A stretch of 10,530 bases of DNA from contig JAJDCT010000200.1 in the NCBI GenBank assembly GCA_029260695.1, positions 1 to 10,530 on the forward strand. The letters run 5' to 3'. Shown one piece after another: positions 6,877 to 10,530 of the stretch (position 1 is its first letter; each line of letters opens with the position of its first letter). Source of the DNA: Phycisphaeraceae bacterium. Its GTDB lineage: Bacteria > Planctomycetota > Phycisphaerae > Phycisphaerales > Phycisphaeraceae. Made by a program: the position numbers and the translations under genes. The notes below the pieces were generated by a model. The model was not told the origin of the DNA, made no database searches, and saw only the letters and a program-made list of their open reading frames with translations.

Positions 6877-7485
6877 ATGTCAGGCAACCTGTTCACTACA
6901 CACATACGAACCCCACCGGATACTCCCAAAATCCCAGGCCTGACCTATCAAAGGAACACGCTCGCAGCCGCGCAGCAAACCGACTTACTCACATGGATCG
7001 ACTCGCAACCCTGGTTGACCAGCCTGAAACGTCGTGTTCAACATCACGGTTGGCGGTATGACTATCGCGCACGGCGTGTCACAACAGACATGAAACTGGG
7101 GCCGATCTCCGGTCTGCTCAGACCTTGGTGTGATCACCTCACGGCGCAAGGCTTCTTCGACCAGCCGCCAGACCAAGTCATCGTCAATGAATATTTACCC
7201 GGTCAAGGCATCGCCGCGCATGTCGATTGCGAGCCATGTTTCGGAGATACGATCGCGGTGCTCTCACTTGGATCGTCTGTACTAATGGATTTCACCGAGA
7301 AGGCGAGCGGCCGCAGGGAATCGATTGACCTGGAACCGGGCTCACTACTGGTCCTAACGGACAGGGCCCGGTACCACTGGCGTCACGGGATCGCCGCACG
7401 CCAGAACGACCCAAGCCCCATCGGCCGCCGACCCCGCCAGCGACGTGTCTCGATTACGTTCCGACAAGTCGTTGGGTGGCAGTAA
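6877..7485 (+). CDS. AlkB-like 2-oxoglutarate/Fe(II) dioxygenase
   Basis: This 202-residue protein belongs to the AlkB superfamily, which removes or oxidises methyl groups on nucleic acid bases using Fe(II), 2-oxoglutarate and oxygen. The N-terminal part has HHGWRYDYRARR (56-67). The core has VNEYLPGQGIAAHVD (103-117) with iron ligands His115 and Asp117. Next come CFGDTIAVLSLGSSVLMDF (121-139) and RYHWRHGI (165-172), with the distal iron ligand most likely His170. RVSITFR (190-196) supplies the arginines that bind 2-oxoglutarate. The pattern is closest to the ALKBH8-like branch and is not a close match to E. coli AlkB; the substrate (damaged DNA or RNA, or tRNA) is not decided. AAAGGG seven bases before the ATG supports the start. 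It is divergent from padR. A TAGAAT at 6847-6852 could be its -10 box, but without a good -35. Confidence 0.9.
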   Translation: MSGNLFTTHIRTPPDTPKIPGLTYQRNTLAAAQQTDLLTWIDSQPWLTSLKRRVQHHGWRYDYRARRVTTDMKLGPISGLLRPWCDHLTAQGFFDQPPDQVIVNEYLPGQGIAAHVDCEPCFGDTIAVLSLGSSVLMDFTEKASGRRESIDLEPGSLLVLTDRARYHWRHGIAARQNDPSPIGRRPRQRRVSITFRQVVGWQ

Positions 7486-7526
7486 CTTGAGACCGATTCA
7501 TCCCTCCCCGGACCCCGCAGGCAAAG

Positions 7527-7555
7527 TTGACGGCTGGCCGCGGGATGACTAACCT
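7527..7555 (+). promoter_or_regulatory. Possible promoter of the rpmF-plsX-fabHD block
   Basis: TTGACG (7527-7532, 5/6) is followed after 17 bases by TAACCT (7550-7555, only 3/6). A start near 7562 would give a leader of about 88 bases before rpmF. The poor -10 keeps confidence low. Confidence 0.3.
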
Positions 7556-7585
7556 TCTCGATTCCGGATTCTTGCAGAAAAGCCC

Positions 7586-7601
7586 CCTGCCGGCCGGCGG
7601 G
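7586..7601 (+). other. GC-rich hairpin in the rpmF leader
   Basis: CCTGCC, loop GGCC, GGCGGG form a six-pair stem with one G-U pair. A second GCCGGC at 7611-7616 could compete for the same partner, so two alternative folds are possible. It lies 48 bases before the rpmF ATG. It could be a leader that controls L32 expression, but no known leader class was recognised. Confidence 0.3.
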
Positions 7602-7635
7602 ACGATTAGAGCCGGCAAAACGTCAGAACCTATAC

Positions 7636-7640
7636 GAGGA
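7636..7640 (+). promoter_or_regulatory. Shine-Dalgarno site of rpmF
   Basis: GAGGA, nine bases before the ATG at 7650. It decides the short rpmF start over the upstream ATG at 7527, which would add 41 residues unlike any L32. Confidence 0.7.
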
Positions 7641-7649
7641 TGCCAAGCG

Positions 7650-7832
7650 ATGTTACCTGTTCAACGCCAAACCAGAACCCAGGGCCGTAAGCGCCGTTCA
7701 CACGACGCCCATAAGCCAGTGCATGTGGCCAGCTGCCCCAACTGCGGCAGCGCCCGGCTGCCCCACACCGCGTGCAACCAGTGCGGCTACGTCCGCCCCG
7801 GACTGTCACTAAACCTGTCCAAGGAAGACTAA
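7650..7832 (+). CDS. rpmF: 50S ribosomal protein L32
   Basis: This 60-residue basic protein matches L32 in length and layout. The N-terminus is basic (residues 5-18, RTQGRKRRSHDAHKP at 9-23), followed by a zinc ribbon with Cys29, Cys32, Cys42 and Cys45 in two CxxC pairs (CPNC and CNQC) and the usual CGY after the last Cys. L32 sits in the large ribosomal subunit. It is first in the rpmF-plsX-fabH-fabD order known from many bacteria. The gene that commonly precedes it (yceD, DUF177) is not here; an AlkB-like gene is 164 bases upstream instead. Residues 51-60 are a short polar extension whose codons contain the Shine-Dalgarno site of plsX. Confidence 0.95.
   Translation: MLPVQRQTRTQGRKRRSHDAHKPVHVASCPNCGSARLPHTACNQCGYVRPGLSLNLSKED
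7821..7825 (+). promoter_or_regulatory. Shine-Dalgarno site of plsX inside rpmF
   Basis: AAGGA within the last codons of rpmF lies 11 bases before the plsX GTG. It supports a GTG start at 7837, four bases after the rpmF stop. Confidence 0.5.
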
Positions 7833-7836
7833 TCTA

Positions 7837-8865
7837 GTGCGCATCGCAATCGACGTCATGGGGGGCGATCATGCCCCCGACGCGATCCTCGCCGGCGCCC
7901 TGGACGCGGTCGAACTGCTGGAAAGCGGCGACCAGATTGTCCTTGTGGGTGACGGCCAGGTGATCCGGGATGGGTTGTCTAATCGCGGCCTTAGCGGTGA
8001 CGCCCGGCTTGAGATCGTCGAGACGACTCAGATCGTCGAGATGGCCGAGCCCCCGGTGCAAGCACTACGCAGCAAGCCCGACAGCTCACTGGTACGGATG
8101 GCGGAACTGGGTAGCAAGAAGGCGGGGGACAAGCGCTGCGACGTCGTCATTAGCGCGGGGAACACCGGGGCGTGCGTCGCCTCGGCCCAGATGGCGATGC
8201 GGCGACTGCCGGGAGTGCACCGCCCAGGCGTCGCCGTCCCACTACCCACATTCCACGGCCCGATCGTCCTCTGCGACGTCGGCGCAAACCCCGAGCCCCG
8301 CCCCACCCACCTGCACCAATACGCACACATGGCCGGGGTCTACGCTCACCGGGTCCTGGGCGTTGAGAACCCCCGCGTCGCCCTGATGTCCATCGGCGGT
8401 GAAGAGGGCAAGGGCAATATCCTCACCCGTGAAACACACAAACTGATGAAGGCCGACACCTCGTTGAACTACGTCGGGTACGTCGAAGGCCGTGACCTGT
8501 TCTCCAACAAGGCCGACGTGGTCGCCACCGAGGGGTTCACAGGTAACGTTGTCATCAAGCTCGCCGAGGGCCTCGCCGCCGGGCTATTCCAGACCATCAT
8601 GCGTGAGATCGCCGAAATCGATCCCAATATGGCCAGCCAGTTCAAGCCGGTCATCAAACAGATCTACGCCAAACACGACTACCACGAGTTCGGCGGCGCC
8701 CCGCTGCTGGGTGCCAATGGCGTCTGCATGATCTGCCACGGCTCAAGCGAAGCCCGAACGATCACCGCATCGGTCAAGGCCGCGATCAACTACGTGCAGC
8801 ACGAGGTGAACGAAGGGATCGTCGAAGCGTTGTCGAACCCGGCCGTCGCCGAGGTGACGGCATGA
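7837..8865 (+). CDS. plsX: Phosphate acyltransferase PlsX
   Basis: This 342-residue protein has the normal PlsX length. PlsX converts acyl-ACP and phosphate to acyl-phosphate, which PlsY uses to acylate glycerol-3-phosphate at the start of phospholipid synthesis; it acts at the inner face of the membrane. Family motifs seen are DVMGGDHAP (6-14), SAGNTGA (106-112), CDVGANPEPRP (146-156), IGGEEGKG (186-193), YVEGRD (215-220), EGFTGNVVIKLAEG (232-245), GGAPLLGANG (286-295) and HGSSEARTI (301-309). In the EGFTGN motif the usual Asp is Glu. The start is GTG; translation from there begins MRIAIDVMGGD as expected. The stop overlaps the fabH start (ATGA), so the two are coupled. Confidence 0.96.
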   Translation: MRIAIDVMGGDHAPDAILAGALDAVELLESGDQIVLVGDGQVIRDGLSNRGLSGDARLEIVETTQIVEMAEPPVQALRSKPDSSLVRMAELGSKKAGDKRCDVVISAGNTGACVASAQMAMRRLPGVHRPGVAVPLPTFHGPIVLCDVGANPEPRPTHLHQYAHMAGVYAHRVLGVENPRVALMSIGGEEGKGNILTRETHKLMKADTSLNYVGYVEGRDLFSNKADVVATEGFTGNVVIKLAEGLAAGLFQTIMREIAEIDPNMASQFKPVIKQIYAKHDYHEFGGAPLLGANGVCMICHGSSEARTITASVKAAINYVQHEVNEGIVEALSNPAVAEVTA

Positions 8866-9869
8866 CCGCCCGATCATCTCGCCCCGTGGGTGTCCGCATC
8901 TCAGGCACGGGTATGGCGGTCCCACCCCGCAAAGTCAGCAACGACGACCTGGCCAAGATCGTCGACACCTCCGACGAATGGATCAGACCACGCACCGGGA
9001 TCGTCACCCGCCACCTAAGCGACGACGACCAACTCACCAGCGACCTGGCGGCACAGGCTGTCAAACAGGCGGTAGACAACGCCGGCCTTAAGCCCACCGA
9101 CCTGGACCTGCTGGTCTGCGCAACCATGACCCCCGATATGATCTGCCCCGCGACCGCCTGCCGGGTCGTCGAGAAGATCGGTGCCGTCCCCTGCGGGGCG
9201 ATGGACGTGAACCTGGCGTGCACAGGCCTCGTCGCCGGCCTCTCTATCGCAGCCAACTTCATCTCAAGCGGCGCATTCAAAAATGTCGCGGTCATCGGGG
9301 CAGACAGGCTCAGCAAGATTGTCAACTGGGAAGACCGCAAGACCTGCGTCCTGTTCGGCGACGCCGCCGGCGCCATGATCATTAGCGCATCTGACAACCC
9401 CCAGCAGCAGTGCCTCTTCCAGAAGCTCAACTCCGACGGCGGCATGGGCGAAGCCCTCTACGTCCCCCGCAGTGAACGGGACATCCCCGAGGGCGGGCAC
9501 GAAGGCTTCAATGGCAAATACGACACACTCCAGATGAACGGCCGAGAGGTCTACAAATTCGCTGTGAACGCCCTGAAAGAGTGCGTCCACGAAGCACTCG
9601 AACACACGGGGCTCAGCCACGACGACATCAAGATGGTCATCCCCCATCAATCCAACATCCGCATGCTTACCACGGCCTGGAAAAAAATGGGCTTCCCCGA
9701 CGACAAGATATACATCAACATCGACCGCTTCGGGAACACCTCGGCGGCGAGCATCGGCTTGTGCATGCACGAGTTGACCGAGCAGGGCAGGCTCAAAGAA
9801 GGCGACCACGTCATTTTCGTCGCCCAAGGCGGCGGCCTGACCTGGGGCGCCAGCCTCTGGCGGCTTTGA
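8862..9869 (+). CDS. fabH: 3-oxoacyl-ACP synthase III
   Basis: This 335-residue thiolase-fold enzyme condenses acetyl-CoA with malonyl-ACP to begin fatty acid synthesis. The catalytic triad is visible: Cys120 in NLACTGLVAGL (117-127), His262 in PHQSNIRM (261-268), and Asn292 in GNTSAAS (291-297). Also seen are WIRPRTGI (40-47), with the substrate-binding Arg, and the C-terminal GGGLTWGA (323-330). The usual GDGAGA is GDAAGA here (166-171), a mild change. GAGGTGA lies four bases before the ATG (8851-8857), inside the end of plsX. The chain-primer specificity (straight or branched) cannot be read from the sequence. Confidence 0.96.
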   Translation: MTARSSRPVGVRISGTGMAVPPRKVSNDDLAKIVDTSDEWIRPRTGIVTRHLSDDDQLTSDLAAQAVKQAVDNAGLKPTDLDLLVCATMTPDMICPATACRVVEKIGAVPCGAMDVNLACTGLVAGLSIAANFISSGAFKNVAVIGADRLSKIVNWEDRKTCVLFGDAAGAMIISASDNPQQQCLFQKLNSDGGMGEALYVPRSERDIPEGGHEGFNGKYDTLQMNGREVYKFAVNALKECVHEALEHTGLSHDDIKMVIPHQSNIRMLTTAWKKMGFPDDKIYINIDRFGNTSAASIGLCMHELTEQGRLKEGDHVIFVAQGGGLTWGASLWRL

Positions 9870-9918
9870 CCGCAGCACTTGCGATCCGGGCCAACCTCAC
9901 CTATTAACCTCATTTACT

Positions 9919-10530
9919 ATGAGCAACGATCCAACCACCACTGTCCTGCTTTGCCCCGGCCAAGGCGCTCAGCACGTCGGCATGGCCAAGGCCTGGCACG
10001 ACGGCCATCCCGAGGCCGCAGAGGTCTTTGCACAGGCTGACATGGCATTAGGCTTCGACCTGACCAAGCTCTGCTTCGACGGCCCGGAGGACACACTCAA
10101 CCGTACGGACATGGCCCAGGTCGCCATCTACACCGCCTCAGTGGCCTGCCACAAAGCCCTCAGGGCCTCGGGCGAAGTCAGCGAAATACACCTCACCGCA
10201 GGCCTCAGCCTAGGTGAGTTCACCGCCCTGCATCTGGCGGGTGCGTTCGACTTCCTCACCGGCCTTGAACTGGTCAGGCTGCGAGGCCAAGCAATGCAGG
10301 ACGCCGCCGGGATCACCGAATCGAGCATGGTGGCTTTGGTCGGTGCCGATGAGGCCCAGGCCCTTGCGTTATGTGAAGAATCGCTTAACGACCTGGAAAA
10401 CCAGGGCGAAGAGGTGCTGGTCCCCGCAAACTTCAACTGCCCAGGGCAGGTCGTCATAAGCGGGTCACTCAAGGCCTGCGAGCGTGCCGAAGCCGTCGCC
10501 GACAAGATGGGGCTGCGTTCGACACAACTC
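9919..10530 (+). CDS. fabD: Malonyl-CoA:ACP transacylase (partial, 3' end cut)
   Basis: The first 204 codons are open to the window edge; the full family length is about 310. FabD moves malonyl from CoA to ACP to feed FabH and elongation. Seen are CPGQGAQHVGM (12-22), GLSLGEFTAL (95-104) with nucleophile Ser97 in a GxSxG elbow, LVRLRG (118-123) with Arg122 to hold the malonyl carboxylate, and NFNCPGQVVISG (171-182). The elbow has Leu where many FabD proteins have His (GHSLG); a GLSLG form is known in other bacterial FabD proteins. The gene follows fabH after 49 bases. I see no clear Shine-Dalgarno site before the ATG (CTATTAACCTCATTTACT precedes it), unlike its neighbours. The start is chosen because the GQGAQ motif then falls at the usual distance from the N-terminus. 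Confidence 0.94.
   Translation, partial: MSNDPTTTVLLCPGQGAQHVGMAKAWHDGHPEAAEVFAQADMALGFDLTKLCFDGPEDTLNRTDMAQVAIYTASVACHKALRASGEVSEIHLTAGLSLGEFTALHLAGAFDFLTGLELVRLRGQAMQDAAGITESSMVALVGADEAQALALCEESLNDLENQGEEVLVPANFNCPGQVVISGSLKACERAEAVADKMGLRSTQL

Noticed and set aside
7527..7649. Longer N-terminus for rpmF from the ATG at 7527
   Set aside because: The added 41 residues do not resemble L32, and a good GAGGA site precedes the ATG at 7650.
8786..9878. Long minus-strand open frames (219 and 204 codons)
   Set aside because: They are antisense shadows of fabH, which has complete catalytic motifs.

Overview
The window is high-GC bacterial chromosome, with ordinary housekeeping and envelope genes and no mobile element. 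It most resembles a planctomycete, probably of the Phycisphaerae type. The reasons are the long PilM protein that continues into a PilN-like part, the PadR regulator paired with a HAAS-domain membrane protein whose tail resembles the 'DGH(V)E' endings common in planctomycete prepilin-like proteins, and the overall composition. This placement is inference; no taxonomic marker was compared.

Layout from left to right. Positions 1-2364, minus strand: a type IV pilus or type II secretion inner-membrane operon, with a 763-residue PilM-PilN-like fusion followed, with an ATGA overlap, by the first 25 codons of a membrane protein in the PilO position. Positions 2365-2833: a non-coding stretch ending in a good promoter for a tRNA-Ala(CGC) at 2834-2906. 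Positions 2907-3040: a short spacer with a strong imperfect hairpin. Positions 3041-5445, plus strand: a two-gene, translationally coupled sodium/solute symporter (small DUF4212 subunit, then the large SSS-family subunit). Positions 5510-6689, minus strand: a PadR-family repressor followed by a HAAS-domain, single-span membrane protein. Their promoter carries a perfect inverted repeat placed exactly between the -35 and -10 boxes. Positions 6877-7485, plus strand: an AlkB-like 2-oxoglutarate/Fe(II) dioxygenase. Positions 7650-10530, plus strand: the classic rpmF-plsX-fabH-fabD block, with fabD cut off by the window edge.

How the genes work together. The pilus genes would form the inner-membrane alignment complex, with PilM (cytoplasm) and PilN (membrane and periplasm) covalently joined. 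The symporter genes form one transporter whose substrate cannot be read from the sequence. PadR probably represses its own operon and so controls the HAAS protein. The rpmF-plsX-fabH-fabD cluster links ribosomal protein L32 to phospholipid and fatty-acid initiation: FabD makes malonyl-ACP, FabH condenses it with acetyl-CoA, and PlsX turns acyl-ACP into acyl-phosphate. The genes are tightly packed (4-nt gap, 4-nt overlap, 49-nt gap).

No clearly new system is present. The most unusual items are the PadR/HAAS pair with its operator-in-promoter design, and the PilM-PilN fusion whose periplasmic domain is interrupted by Gly/Tyr-rich repeats.
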